A stretch of DNA of 64,000 bases from Lysobacter sp. TY2-98 (GCF_003367355.1 NZ_CP031413.1:2336921-2400920), one strand, 5' to 3'; shown: positions 8,823 to 17,528, counted from the first letter of the stretch. The notes: generated by a model from the letters alone, not told the origin. Made by a program: numbers and translations.

Positions 8823-9680
8823 GTGAAGACACCGCCCAGCCTGCAGACGCTCATCGACGATGGCGTGATCGACGAAGTGTTGCGCCCGCTCAAGAGCGGC
8901 AAGGAAGCTGCGGTGTACGTGGTGCGCGCGGGCGACGACGTGCGCTGCGCGAAGGTCTACAAGGACATGGCGCAGCGCAGCTTCAAGCAACGCGTGCAAT
9001 ACCAGGAAGGTCGCAAGGTACGCGGCAGCCGCGAGGCGCGCGCGATCGAAAAGGCCAGCAAGTACGGCAAGAAGCAACAGGAAACCGCCTGGAAGAACAC
9101 CGAGGTGGACGCGCTGTACCTGCTGCGCGACGCCGGCGTGCGCGTGCCCACGCCCTACGGCTACTTCCATGGCGTGCTGGTGATGGAACTCGTCACCGAC
9201 GCCGAAGGCTTTTCCGCACCACGACTGGGTGAGGTCGAACTGACGCCGGAGCAGGCACGCGCGTTCCACGTGGTGCTGGTGCGCCAGGTGGTGCGGATGC
9301 TGTGCTGCGGGCTGATCCACGGCGATCTGTCCGAATACAACGTGCTGGTCGGCCCCGACGGCCCCGTGATCATCGACTTCCCGCAGGTGGTGAGCGCGGT
9401 CGGCAACAACGCCGCGCGCACGATGCTGCTGCGCGACGTGAACAACCTCACCGCGAGTCTGGGGCGCTGGGCACCGGAGCTTCTCGACACGTGGTTCGCC
9501 GAAGAGATGTGGGCGTTGTACGAAGCCGGCGAGCTGCAGCCCGACACGCCGCTGACCGGCCGCTTCACCGCCGAGCTTCGCCACGTCGACATCGACAGCG
9601 TGCGCGAGGCCATCAACGACGCACGCGAGCTTGCGCTCATCCGCCAACAGGGCCGCGAGGAAGCGCAGTACGACGATTGA
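8823..9680 (+). CDS. RIO-type serine kinase (PA4780-like)
   Basis: A 285-residue cytoplasmic protein kinase-like enzyme. GTG 8823 is chosen because the protein then starts MKTPPSLQTLIDDG, as in known relatives; the upstream in-frame extension is basic and unlike coding sequence. Key sites are the ATP-binding SGKEAAVYVV loop (about residue 24), the Lys in CAKVYK, the catalytic loop IHGDLSEYNVL and the metal-binding Asp in VIIDFPQ (D-F-P in place of D-F-G, usual for RIO). It resembles bacterial RIO kinases such as Pseudomonas PA4780. The substrate is unknown. It is flanked by intergenic regions with small palindromes. Confidence 0.9.
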   Translation: MKTPPSLQTLIDDGVIDEVLRPLKSGKEAAVYVVRAGDDVRCAKVYKDMAQRSFKQRVQYQEGRKVRGSREARAIEKASKYGKKQQETAWKNTEVDALYLLRDAGVRVPTPYGYFHGVLVMELVTDAEGFSAPRLGEVELTPEQARAFHVVLVRQVVRMLCCGLIHGDLSEYNVLVGPDGPVIIDFPQVVSAVGNNAARTMLLRDVNNLTASLGRWAPELLDTWFAEEMWALYEAGELQPDTPLTGRFTAELRHVDIDSVREAINDARELALIRQQGREEAQYDD

Positions 9681-10096
9681 GGGCGGATGCTTCGCCGGCC
9701 GCCCTCATCGGCGCGGCGTTCCGGGGATGGATTTGCTTCGGTGGGGACGCGTTCTTCGTTCGTGAAGCTAGGAGCCTGATCGTTGAGGTTTGCAGCGTCA
9801 TGCGAGCGGCTTTCTTGCTTCATCGATGAGTCCCAGAGGCCCCTTCCCTGACGCACTGCCTAGCCCACGAGCACTAGGATCTCGAGAGTCCGATACGTCG
9901 TTTCATCGATGAGGCCGCAAGCGTCGGCGGCCGAGGCTTTTTGCGTAAGCGACGACCCTTTTGAGGTGGAAGCCGACCCGGTTTCGCCTCTTAGGAGCCG
10001 CGTTGCTCACACGCGCGATCGCCCGGTTTACGCTATGGAACATCGACGCAGACGCCCTAAGACCGGGTGGCCGTCACAGCGACAGGGACTGTCACC
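9681..10096. other. Gap with no gene; small palindromic elements
   Basis: About 415 bases with no supported gene. Short imperfect inverted repeats built on TCATCGATGAG occur around 9820 and 9902, and a related palindrome CTCATTAATGAG is at 8630-8641 on the other side of the RIO kinase gene. Confidence 0.4.
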
Positions 10097-10744
10097 ATGA
10101 TCCGAACCGCGCTCGTCTGCGCTGCAACACTTCTTCTGGTTGCCTGCACAGGCACGAACACGCCGTCCGCGCGTGCGCCGCATGCACCATCGCCCGTACC
10201 CGCTGCTCCCCATTCCGCTACCGCTACCGCAGCCGCGGCGACGCCGGCCGCATCGATCGAGTCGCTGACCGATTTCGCAAAGCGGATTCGTGTGGAGTGC
10301 ACACCGAAAGGCCGCGATCTTGCGTGCATCGGTGGAAAGCCGGAGAACGGTGAGATCTACGACGTCGAATTGATGCCGGATTGTGGTCCAGACGGCTACT
10401 TCGGTGGTGTCGCGAACGAAGACGGCGCGGAATTGAGAGACGCCCTGCCGCCCAAGGACGAATCGACGCCCGCCGTGCTGGCTGCCGGGCAGCTCGTGTG
10501 TATCGAGGCGGTCGGGTCGGCCGGACAGGAGCCGTCCTATTTCTACGTAGCGGCGGTGCCTGCCGGCGATGTTCTGGCATGCCGGGGCAACCCCCTGTGC
10601 GTTACGTACGGCGATCGGAAAGCCAACGGCTGGAAGGGCGATGCCACGCAGTGCCACATCGCTTCAAGCGGTTGGCCGGCCGGAGCGTGTCCCCAAGGCT
10701 GGGTAGACGGCGAGGACATCGAAGACTTCTCGAATGGGATGTGA
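10097..10744 (+). CDS. Hypothetical lipoprotein, cysteine-rich
   Basis: A 215-residue protein with a lipoprotein signal (MIRTALVCAATLLLVAC, Cys 17 acylated). A low-complexity Ala/Pro/Thr linker runs to about residue 52 and a soluble domain follows, with several further cysteines (VECTPKGRDLACIGG, MPDCGPDG, ACRGNPLC) that probably form disulphides in the periplasm. I do not recognise the domain. It sits next to the decayed end of the M48 gene and may belong to the variable part of the window. Confidence 0.68.
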   Translation: MIRTALVCAATLLLVACTGTNTPSARAPHAPSPVPAAPHSATATAAAATPAASIESLTDFAKRIRVECTPKGRDLACIGGKPENGEIYDVELMPDCGPDGYFGGVANEDGAELRDALPPKDESTPAVLAAGQLVCIEAVGSAGQEPSYFYVAAVPAGDVLACRGNPLCVTYGDRKANGWKGDATQCHIASSGWPAGACPQGWVDGEDIEDFSNGM

Positions 10745-10828
10745 TGCAGCATCCGCGAAGAAATCAGGAGACATTGAGTGTCGCAGCATCGAATCACTCG
10801 TCGTCTATCGGCACGACGACGCGCTGTC

Positions 10829-10934
10829 GACACCGAATCCCGCCAATCGCCTGCACGACCTTGGCGCAAGGGCGCCAGCGGCAGTCCGTCGCGACTGCAG
10901 CGCGCCGCGCGGGCGGAGTCCGACATGTTTCTGA
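10829..10934 (+). pseudogene. Detached 3' end of an M48 peptidase gene
   Basis: This stretch repeats, with substitutions and one small indel, the last roughly 105 bases of the M48 peptidase gene at 8437-8537. The translated ends show it clearly: PNPANRLHDLGARAPA here against PNPANRLHDLSASAPA there, and both end in P-x-CF and a stop. Nothing upstream matches the catalytic part of the gene and there is no start codon with a ribosome binding site, so it is a remnant. It marks the left border of the region that carries the effector cassette. Confidence 0.85.
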
Positions 10935-11273
10935 GCGACGCGTGCCCGTAAGTCGAGGATGAGGTTGAGGACCTATGGAGCCCCCCGCCGCACGAGAATC
11001 ACCCGGGATACGCGAGGGTTAGTTTTCCGAGCGCAGGCACAACATGGCTAGCTAAAGCGTGGGACGAGTGGACTCGCCAACCGGTGCTGATCAAACCTCT
11101 GCATGATGCGCCGTAGCGTGTCGTGCGCGGCTTGGTTGCGCCGTCCGCGCGCCGCCCGCGCGCCGGATCGGCCCGGAATCATGTCCAGTAAGGTCGATGC
11201 GGTCCTCGGCTAGTGCCCAATGGAAGCGTGCACGTTTCGCTTGCCGTGCCAAACGGGATCCCGTCCCGGACGG
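10935..11273. other. Gap with no gene seen
   Basis: About 340 bases between the M48 remnant and the end of the lysozyme-like effector gene. No open frame with a credible start, no RNA fold and no direct repeat was recognised. Confidence 0.45.
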
Positions 11274-12620
11274 TTAAAGCACAGGCGCTCGCATTGGCGC
11301 GGACACACGTTGCTGATGTTCCGCGACGGAGGCCAGTCGCCGGTGGACATCCAATGCTTGGTCGCTACTGACCGCTAGCGAGCGTTGGATCGCGGCCTGC
11401 GTGTTGACGGTCTCGGTCGTCGAGTTCAACAGTGGAACGTCGCCGGCGGCAGTAAATTGCACCCCGCGAGCGAATCGACCATTCGCACCGATCTCGACGC
11501 GATCGATGCGCGTCAGTCCTGCCTGCACAGCCTCAGAGGCCACGACACCGGCCAAAGCGATCGAGTGACGCCCCGTCGTTACGCCCCTTTCCCGCTCGGC
11601 GATCATTACGGCGCCGAGCGACTGCTTGTAGAGATCGTGTAGTGGGTGCGTGGAGCTCGCCATGGTCCGGTCCTCAGCTTTCAGAGCTGCACGAGACGCC
11701 GCGTCGAGATGTCCCGTCGGATGCAGGCCCTGATCGCGTTGGAACTGCGAGATCGCGTGGTGCGTGTTGCGACCATTGCGCCCGTCAACGTCGAGGGCGC
11801 GACCGTCGGCGCCGGTGTAGCCGAGATGCGCTAGCGCGGCCTGAGCCTCCATCAGCCCGCTGTCCTGCGCATGCGGATGACGCCGGGGAGCGCTGTGCGG
11901 CGGGTGCTCTGGTCGATGCACGTGAGGGCCTGGGGCTTGCGGCGCTGGCGCCGGTACCCGCGGGTGTGCGTTCGGTGCCAACGTCGCCGCTTCCGCGAGC
12001 CCCACCAAGTCCTTGCGCTCTTCATGCGCTCGCCGAAGCAGTCCGTTCCACAACGTTGGCGATTTCGAAAAGAGTTCAGCGTTGTGGCGAATCTTGTAGT
12101 CCTGAACCGCCTCCACGATCTGCCGATCGGTCAGCTCGCCGACGTCGACATGCTGACCGTATGCCTCTTTCAGTCCGCGCTCGAAGACTCGCGGTGTCAA
12201 AGCCCGCATTTGGACAGCCGTGCTCCAGACACAGTCCTGCACCGCCGGTCCACGGTGGTAGAGATCGATCCCGCGCGCTTGTAGGCGATGCATCTGGTCG
12301 CCGTAGTGGCTTCGACCTATGAACTGGTGTTGATCGGCTGCGAAGCCTGGATCGCCATGCGCGACCTCACGCCACTTGTTGTCGAATGCCGGCGAGCCGG
12401 GCACCAACCCAGCGAACTTTGCACCGTACTGCGACTGGTTCAGATATTCGCGCAACGTGCCGGCGCGACTCGAGAGCTGGTACTCGCCATAGGAAGCGCC
12501 CCCATGGTCGCCCGGCACATGCGCGATGGTCCCGGCGCCGCCGCCGGATGATTCGTAGCGGGCCGACGTGTGGCCGAGGCGCCATGACTGCAACAGCGTT
12601 TCCGCATCATGCGTATTCAT
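11274..12620 (-). CDS. Lysozyme-like/PG-binding/XVIPCD protein, putative type IV secretion killing effector
   Basis: A 448-residue protein without a signal peptide. Residues about 15-205 resemble the lysozyme-like domain found in phage and VgrG-linked peptidoglycan hydrolases; Glu 23 in RYESSGGGAGT is a plausible catalytic residue and GGASYGEYQLSS is the usual next block. A Pro/His-rich linker (about 215-253) precedes a peptidoglycan-binding domain (about 253-315, with DVDGRNGRNTHHAISQFQRD). Residues about 325-445 have the pattern of XVIPCD (HPLHDLYKQ near its start, then a GLTRIDRVEIGANG turn and a Gln-rich end). In Xanthomonadales this tail carries toxins to the VirD4 coupling protein of the X-T4SS. 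The gene follows the LprI-like lipoprotein by 29 bases on the same strand, the expected immunity partner. AGGGA lies upstream of ATG 12620. Confidence 0.82.
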   Translation of the reverse strand: MNTHDAETLLQSWRLGHTSARYESSGGGAGTIAHVPGDHGGASYGEYQLSSRAGTLREYLNQSQYGAKFAGLVPGSPAFDNKWREVAHGDPGFAADQHQFIGRSHYGDQMHRLQARGIDLYHRGPAVQDCVWSTAVQMRALTPRVFERGLKEAYGQHVDVGELTDRQIVEAVQDYKIRHNAELFSKSPTLWNGLLRRAHEERKDLVGLAEAATLAPNAHPRVPAPAPQAPGPHVHRPEHPPHSAPRRHPHAQDSGLMEAQAALAHLGYTGADGRALDVDGRNGRNTHHAISQFQRDQGLHPTGHLDAASRAALKAEDRTMASSTHPLHDLYKQSLGAVMIAERERGVTTGRHSIALAGVVASEAVQAGLTRIDRVEIGANGRFARGVQFTAAGDVPLLNSTTETVNTQAAIQRSLAVSSDQALDVHRRLASVAEHQQRVSAPMRAPVL

Positions 12621-12649
12621 TGGTCAATCCCTGACTAAATGCTGGTTGA

Positions 12650-13102
12650 TTACCGGCTGAGTTCGTCTGCCCTGGCAGCCATTGCCTCGAGCTCGCACGC
12701 GTTCGCTTCGAGTCGCTGGCCTTGGCCTTCCTCGGCAGCATTCCAGCTGCATCTCGCGTCGGTCGCTTTTCGCCACGTCGCCTGCGCTGCACGGGTGGCC
12801 GCCGCGTCACTCGTGGCAAGTTTTCGGTCGAGCGCTGATTGCAGCCGCTGCTCCTGATATGTGAACTCGCGACCGATACATGCTTGGGTATCTGGCACAA
12901 CGCCCGCAGCGTCGTCCACGCACTTCTGGTAATCAGGACGCAAGCCCAGTGTCTCTCCTGACGACGGCGGGGTCGGCGGCGTGGCAGCCGTGTGCGAGGG
13001 ACCCGACTGCGCAGGAGCGGGGGTAACCTGAGAGGTAGGCGGCGTCGCGGCGCTGCAGCCTGCGAGCAGGGCAAGCCCGACAAAAAAGATAGTGCGCTTC
13101 AT
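12650..13102 (-). CDS. LprI/DUF1311-like lipoprotein, putative immunity protein
   Basis: A 150-residue lipoprotein: signal MKRTIFFVGLALLAGC with Cys 16 acylated, a Thr/Pro/Ser-rich linker to about residue 50, then a DUF1311 (lysozyme inhibitor LprI-like) domain. Its hallmark spacing is present: YQKCVDDAAGVVPDTQACIG, then a helix ending in a Trp-Arg block (ATWRKATDARCSW) and NACELEAMAARADEL, with the four cysteines in the usual places. Sitting in the periplasm, it would block a peptidoglycan-cutting toxin. It lies directly upstream of the lysozyme-like XVIPCD gene and shares its strand, which supports an immunity role. The role is inferred, not shown. Confidence 0.83.
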   Translation of the reverse strand: MKRTIFFVGLALLAGCSAATPPTSQVTPAPAQSGPSHTAATPPTPPSSGETLGLRPDYQKCVDDAAGVVPDTQACIGREFTYQEQRLQSALDRKLATSDAAATRAAQATWRKATDARCSWNAAEEGQGQRLEANACELEAMAARADELSR

Positions 13103-13312
13103 AGGATTGTTCCGAGTGGCGAAGCATTGCCAGTCGGCGAGTTCACGGAATCATCCTAGTCCCGTCGCGGCGCCATCCTGGTGCGGACTTCAAGTATCTC
13201 CACTGGTGACCGGCTCGGCAATCGGTGGGCGCACTCTCCAGCCGACGCAAAAGAATGCGGCTGTGCAATCTTGGGCGCTGTGTGGTTCTGACACGCCACC
13301 TCTCAGCCCCGC

Positions 13313-13510
13313 AACGCATCCATCGCCAACACATACGCCCGCAGCCGTGTGTCGGGATCGAAGGCTTTCCTCGTCACGATGAGTTCGTCGGGCCGACGGC
13401 GCTCGACGAGCCTGCTCACCCATGTCGCGACCGTGGCAAAGAACCTGCGACCGAGCACGCGAGTGCGGGCTCGATGCCGACCTCTCCCATCGGCCTGCAG
13501 TGGGATGACT
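13313..13510 (-). pseudogene. Detached 3' end of a luciferase-like monooxygenase gene (copy 1)
   Basis: Read on the minus strand this matches the last 60-65 codons of the intact monooxygenase gene at 16536-17528. GEVGIEPALACSVAGS here corresponds to [16 protein letters not shown] there, and after a frameshift near 13430, RPDELIV, FDPDTRLRAYVLAMDALRG and a stop correspond to [26 protein letters not shown] and a stop. Sequence further upstream has no match, so only the tail survives. It lies between the immunity gene and the M14 carboxypeptidase gene. Confidence 0.82.
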
Positions 13511-13753
13511 CCCTTCTACGCGCCGTGGGATGGCAAGCCGCGGTTCCGCTGCAACGCCTACCACTCTTAGATCGCCGCGCCCACACCACGCGGTGTCGGC
13601 CATGCGCGGTCGCGGTGAAACCGCGTTCCTGCTGCTTGCCGTGCGTCACTGCAGAGCTCCCTTGCCGCCGAGCGGTCGGTCGGCGCGCCGCGTTCAGGAC
13701 AACACTCCGCGCAGCGCCTGGATTCGCTCGTTCGCCGCAAATGGAGATGCACG

Positions 13754-15667
13754 ATGAAGCCGAATACACCCGCATTGCCCGCGCCACCGCTGCGCATCCT
13801 CGCGATCACCGCGTGCACGTTGCTTGGACTCGCCGCCGTCGACGGTTGCGCACCCGCGCCGACGCGCGCCACCGATACACCGGGCTCGACCGCATGGGGC
13901 GCGATTCCCACCGGCACCCGGCAACCGCTGCCCGGCACCGACCGCGACAAGGACGGCGTGCCCGATGATCGCGAACGCGACCTCGGCAGCAACCCGGAAC
14001 AGATGGACACCGACCAGGACGGCTACGCCGACGGTGTCGAAGATCGTCTCGCCGAGTTCGGCTTCGACCCGACGAAACCCGACACCGACCGCGACCATGA
14101 CGGCCTCACCGACGCGCACGAAGCGGAGCTCGGCACCGATCCCGCCTCCGCCGACACCGATGGCGACGGCTGGAGCGATTTCGATGAAGTCATCAATGCC
14201 TACTTCGGCTTCGACCCGCACGAGAAAACCGTCGACGCGGACTTCGACGGCCTCGGCGATGCGCTGGAAGAACGCCTGGGTTCATCGCCACGCAAGGTCG
14301 ACAGCAACGGCGATGGCATCAGCGACTTCCAGGCCTACTCGGCGGACCAGTCGCCCATAGGCAAGCCGCTGAAAGGCCCGCTCGCCGACCTGATGGGGAC
14401 GACCTACAGCCCGGCGATGGGCGAAGCGCTTGATCGCATCCGCAAAGGCGGGGACTTCCCCGCCGCGCTCGCGAGGCAGTTGCCGTATCCCGATGTCACC
14501 GCGCCATTGGTGACGGCGACGACGCCGCGTATCCGGCCCTCCGCCGCGTTGATGCAGCGTGCGCTGTACAACCCGCACAACTCGCCCGGCATCTACAAGA
14601 CCTATACCGAGATCGAGCAGGAGCTGTCCAAACTCGCGACGACGTATCCGTCGCTGGTGCGGCTGTTTCACTGGACCGGGCAGACGATCGACAACTGCGA
14701 CGGCAAGCGACGCGTCGGGCGCACGATCTACGCGGTCAAGGTATCCCGCAATCCACAGCAGAACGATCCCGAGCCCGAGGTCGCGTTCCTCGGCGTGCAC
14801 CACGCGCGCGAGGTGATCACCGCGTACCAGACGATGCGCCTGCTGCATGCATTGACCGACGGCTACGGCAGCGACAGCACGATCACCAAACTGGTGGACT
14901 CGCGCGAGGTCTGGGTGATCCCGGTGGTCAACCCCAACGGCTACGACCGCGCGGTCGCCAACCAGTTCGACTGGCGCAAGAACACCCGCCTGGTCGAAGG
15001 GCAGAAGCGCTGCGGCATCGACCTCAACCGCAACTACGCGTTCGGACATCCGTCGACGTTCACGCAGGCGCAGCGCGCGTCGCTGCCCGACATGGGCATG
15101 AGCGGCGTCGATGCCGCCGGTAATCTCGTACCCGACTACGACACCTACCCTGGCCCCTCAGCGTTCTCCGAAGTGGAGACACAGGCCGTGCGTGGACTCG
15201 CGCACAGCCAGTTCCTGACGCGCAACAAGCGCGAGGTCGACGGCCTGGTCTGCATGCTGTCGTGGCACAGCTACGGCGGCGTGGTCGGGCACCCGATGGG
15301 CCACGTCGCGGTGCCGCCGGCGACCAACCTCAACCCGCCCGACGTCGCACCGTTCGACAAACTGACCAAGGCGATGGCCACCGCGGCCAGCTACACCGAC
15401 GTGCAGGACGACTACGCCACGGTCGGCGTCGTCGACGGCTGCGCAACGCCGCATTACATGGTCTACGGCGATTCCAACGACTGGTTCTACAAGGACGGCC
15501 ACACGTTCGGCACGCTGATCGAGGAGTTCTCGTCGCCGGAGCGCGGCAGCTGCCCGACCGGCCCGATCCAGAACGACTTCAATCCGCAGACCGCGGCGCT
15601 ACGGGACGCCGTGGCCGACACCAACGTCAAGGCGGCGATCGCGATGTTGAAGACGTGTCCGCCGTGA
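13754..15667 (+). CDS. M14 zinc carboxypeptidase with calcium-binding repeats
   Basis: A 637-residue exported protein. The signal sequence ends near GLAAVDGC, possibly a lipoprotein although the -2 residue Asp is atypical. Residues about 60-205 hold five or six thrombospondin type 3-like repeats (DRDKDGVPDD, DTDQDGYADG, DTDGDGWSDF), which bind calcium. The M14 peptidase domain follows (about 285-635): zinc ligands in HHARE and in SWHSYGG, substrate-binding VNPNGYD and DLNRNY, and the catalytic Glu in LIEEFSSPE. It should cut C-terminal residues from peptides outside the cytoplasm. It sits between two remnants of the monooxygenase 3' end and is followed by a strong terminator. Confidence 0.92.
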   Translation: MKPNTPALPAPPLRILAITACTLLGLAAVDGCAPAPTRATDTPGSTAWGAIPTGTRQPLPGTDRDKDGVPDDRERDLGSNPEQMDTDQDGYADGVEDRLAEFGFDPTKPDTDRDHDGLTDAHEAELGTDPASADTDGDGWSDFDEVINAYFGFDPHEKTVDADFDGLGDALEERLGSSPRKVDSNGDGISDFQAYSADQSPIGKPLKGPLADLMGTTYSPAMGEALDRIRKGGDFPAALARQLPYPDVTAPLVTATTPRIRPSAALMQRALYNPHNSPGIYKTYTEIEQELSKLATTYPSLVRLFHWTGQTIDNCDGKRRVGRTIYAVKVSRNPQQNDPEPEVAFLGVHHAREVITAYQTMRLLHALTDGYGSDSTITKLVDSREVWVIPVVNPNGYDRAVANQFDWRKNTRLVEGQKRCGIDLNRNYAFGHPSTFTQAQRASLPDMGMSGVDAAGNLVPDYDTYPGPSAFSEVETQAVRGLAHSQFLTRNKREVDGLVCMLSWHSYGGVVGHPMGHVAVPPATNLNPPDVAPFDKLTKAMATAASYTDVQDDYATVGVVDGCATPHYMVYGDSNDWFYKDGHTFGTLIEEFSSPERGSCPTGPIQNDFNPQTAALRDAVADTNVKAAIAMLKTCPP

Positions 15668-15694
15668 CGTGATCGCACGCGTCATCGCTACAGC

Positions 15695-15720
15695 AAAAGG
15701 CCCCGTCTCCGGGGCCTTTT
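15695..15720. terminator. Rho-independent terminator after the M14 gene
   Basis: A perfect 11-bp stem, AAAAGGCCCCG with CGGGGCCTTTT, and a 4-base loop. The A and T tracts on both sides let it act in both directions. It lies 27 bases after the carboxypeptidase stop. Confidence 0.88.
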
Positions 15721-15853
15721 CTGTGGTGCGTGAGTACTGCGATGCGAAGGCGTTCGGTTTCGCTGCGGTGCCCGTGCCGGTGTGAGATGAGTCGACGCGC
15801 CACGCAGCAACGGGAGTGCGCCCACTACGCGTCTGTTCCTGGCGCGCGTCTCT

Positions 15854-16037
15854 TCAGCCCCGCAACGCCTCCATCGCTAACGCATACGACAGCAGTCGCG
15901 CATCGGGATCGAAGATGTTCGCGGTAACGATCAGCTGATCCGGTTGATGAGGTTCGGCGAACGCATTCACCCGTGTGGTAAGCGTCGATAGCGAACCCAC
16001 CGACGAGCGCGACGTCGAGCCGAATGCTTCGCCTGCT
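15854..16037 (-). pseudogene. Detached 3' end of a luciferase-like monooxygenase gene (copy 2)
   Basis: The last 60 or so codons of the intact gene at 16536-17528 are repeated here with high identity and in frame to the stop: SSVGSLSTLTTRVNAF against [16 protein letters not shown], then [20 protein letters not shown] against [20 protein letters not shown], ending [10 protein letters not shown] and a stop. It abuts the end of the ABM monooxygenase gene at 16038 with no spacer. It has no catalytic domain and no start of its own. It is better preserved than the copy at 13313, so it is probably younger. Confidence 0.88.
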
Positions 16038-16343
16038 TCACGAACCCGGCAGTTTCGCGGCCAGAACGTCGACCTTTTCGATGGACGGTGGTGTTGAAAA
16101 GAGTTCGCCGGCTTGCGCCATGAGCGCAGCGGCAACCTTGCCCGATAAATGCGCCTGACGACCGGCCTCGTCGGGGAAGGCGTCGAAAATGCCGTAGGTC
16201 GACGGCCCCAGGCGAATGCCGAACCATGCGGTGGTCGCCGGCTCCGCCTGCACCAGTGGAAGGCCGCTCAGCAGGAACTGCTCGACGTCCTTCTCTTTTC
16301 CGGGCTTGGCTTCCAAGCGGACGAACAGAGCTACGTTGACCAT
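16038..16343 (-). CDS. ABM-domain monooxygenase (YgiN/quinol monooxygenase type)
   Basis: A 101-residue protein with the ferredoxin-like antibiotic biosynthesis monooxygenase fold: N-terminal strand VNVALFVRLEAKPGKEKDVEQFL, then TTAWFGIRLGPSTYGIFDAF and the C-terminal AALMAQAGELFS. Small proteins of this family act as cofactor-free oxygenases on quinols or polyketides, or as dimeric accessory proteins. The start at 16343 is well supported by AGGAGG 10 bases upstream. Its stop is fused directly to the monooxygenase 3'-end remnant, so its neighbourhood has been rearranged. Confidence 0.83.
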   Translation of the reverse strand: MVNVALFVRLEAKPGKEKDVEQFLLSGLPLVQAEPATTAWFGIRLGPSTYGIFDAFPDEAGRQAHLSGKVAAALMAQAGELFSTPPSIEKVDVLAAKLPGS

Positions 16344-16535
16344 GGCGCGCCTCCTCTGATGGGGGAGCCGCCGACCTTACGCCCCTCTTCCGTGAAGGCC
16401 GACATGCATCCGGTCGCTTGTGCAGGCGGATCAGACTTGGCGCCTCAACGCCCCACGGTCACGGCCTCGACTGCGCATGTGCGCTCCCACCGTCGGCGTG
16501 CGCTTCGCCGGACGCCCGTTCGCGTCGCTAGCACG

Positions 16536-17528
16536 TCAGCCTCGCAACGCCTCCATCGCCAACGCATACGACCGCAGCCGTGCATCGGGATCGAAGATGT
16601 TCGCGGTGACGATCAGTTCGTCGGGTTGATGGCGTTCGACGAACGCATCCACCCACGCCTTCACTGTCGACGGCGAGCCCACCGCCGAGCACGACAGCGC
16701 TTGATCGATGCCCGCCTTCTCCATCGGATTGCAGAAGGTGGCGAGGTCGTCCGCCGACGCCAGCGGGGGCGGCACGAGGCCCGGTCTGCCGCGACGCAGG
16801 TTGACGAACGCCTGCTGCTGCGTGGTGAACAGGCGTCGCGCTTCGTCGTCGGTGTCGGCGCAGACGATGTTGATCGCGAGCATCACGTGGGGTGACGCGA
16901 GCCTTGCCGACGGCTCGAAGCGCGCGCGGTAGACGCGCAGTGCGTCCTCGAGCGCGGCGGGTGCGAAGTGCGACGCAAAGGCGTAGCGCAGGCCGAGCTT
17001 GGCCGCGAGCTGCGCGCCGAACAGGCTCGACCCCAGGATCCACGGCTCGACCTCCACGCCGCTGCCGGGCACCGCCTGCACGGCCTGCCCCGGCTGCACC
17101 GGCTCGAAGTAGCTCAGCAGCTCGATGACGTCGGCCGGGAACTCGTCCGCACCCGCGTAGTAGCGGCGCAGCGCGCGCGTCGCCGGCGCGTCCGTGCCGG
17201 GCGCGCGCCCCAGGCCGAGATCGATGCGGCCGGGGTAAAGCGTGGCGAGCGTGCCGAACTGCTCGGCGACCTGCAGCGGCGCATGGTTCGGCAGCATCAC
17301 GCCGCCGGCGCCCACGCGGATTGTCGACGTCGCGCCCGCCACGTACCCGATCAGCACCGCGGTCGCCGCGCTGGCGATGCCCGGCATGTTGTGGTGTTCG
17401 GCGAGCCAGTAGCGGCGGTAGCCGAGCTGCTCGGCATGGCGCGCCAGATCGCGCATGTGCGCGAACGCCTGCGCGACGTCGCGACCCTCACCGACGGGCG
17501 CGAGGTCGAGAACGGAAAGGGGAATCAT
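16536..17528 (-). CDS. Luciferase-like monooxygenase (LLM class, intact copy)
   Basis: A 330-residue flavin-dependent monooxygenase of the group typified by E. coli YhbW. The start [15 protein letters not shown] is typical, followed by [38 protein letters not shown] (split here as adjoining blocks) and [14 protein letters not shown], all hallmarks of the TIM-barrel bacterial luciferase family. It would use FMNH2 and oxygen on an unknown substrate. Its 3' end occurs twice more to the left (13313 and 15854), so it is the probable parent of both remnants or the survivor of a tandem family. Confidence 0.9.
   Translation of the reverse strand: MIPLSVLDLAPVGEGRDVAQAFAHMRDLARHAEQLGYRRYWLAEHHNMPGIASAATAVLIGYVAGATSTIRVGAGGVMLPNHAPLQVAEQFGTLATLYPGRIDLGLGRAPGTDAPATRALRRYYAGADEFPADVIELLSYFEPVQPGQAVQAVPGSGVEVEPWILGSSLFGAQLAAKLGLRYAFASHFAPAALEDALRVYRARFEPSARLASPHVMLAINIVCADTDDEARRLFTTQQQAFVNLRRGRPGLVPPPLASADDLATFCNPMEKAGIDQALSCSAVGSPSTVKAWVDAFVERHQPDELIVTANIFDPDARLRSYALAMEALRG

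Noticed and set aside
13754..13863. Lipoprotein anchor of the M14 carboxypeptidase
   Set aside because: The VDGC sequence at the end of the signal has Asp at -2, which departs from the usual lipobox. It is mentioned as possible but not asserted.
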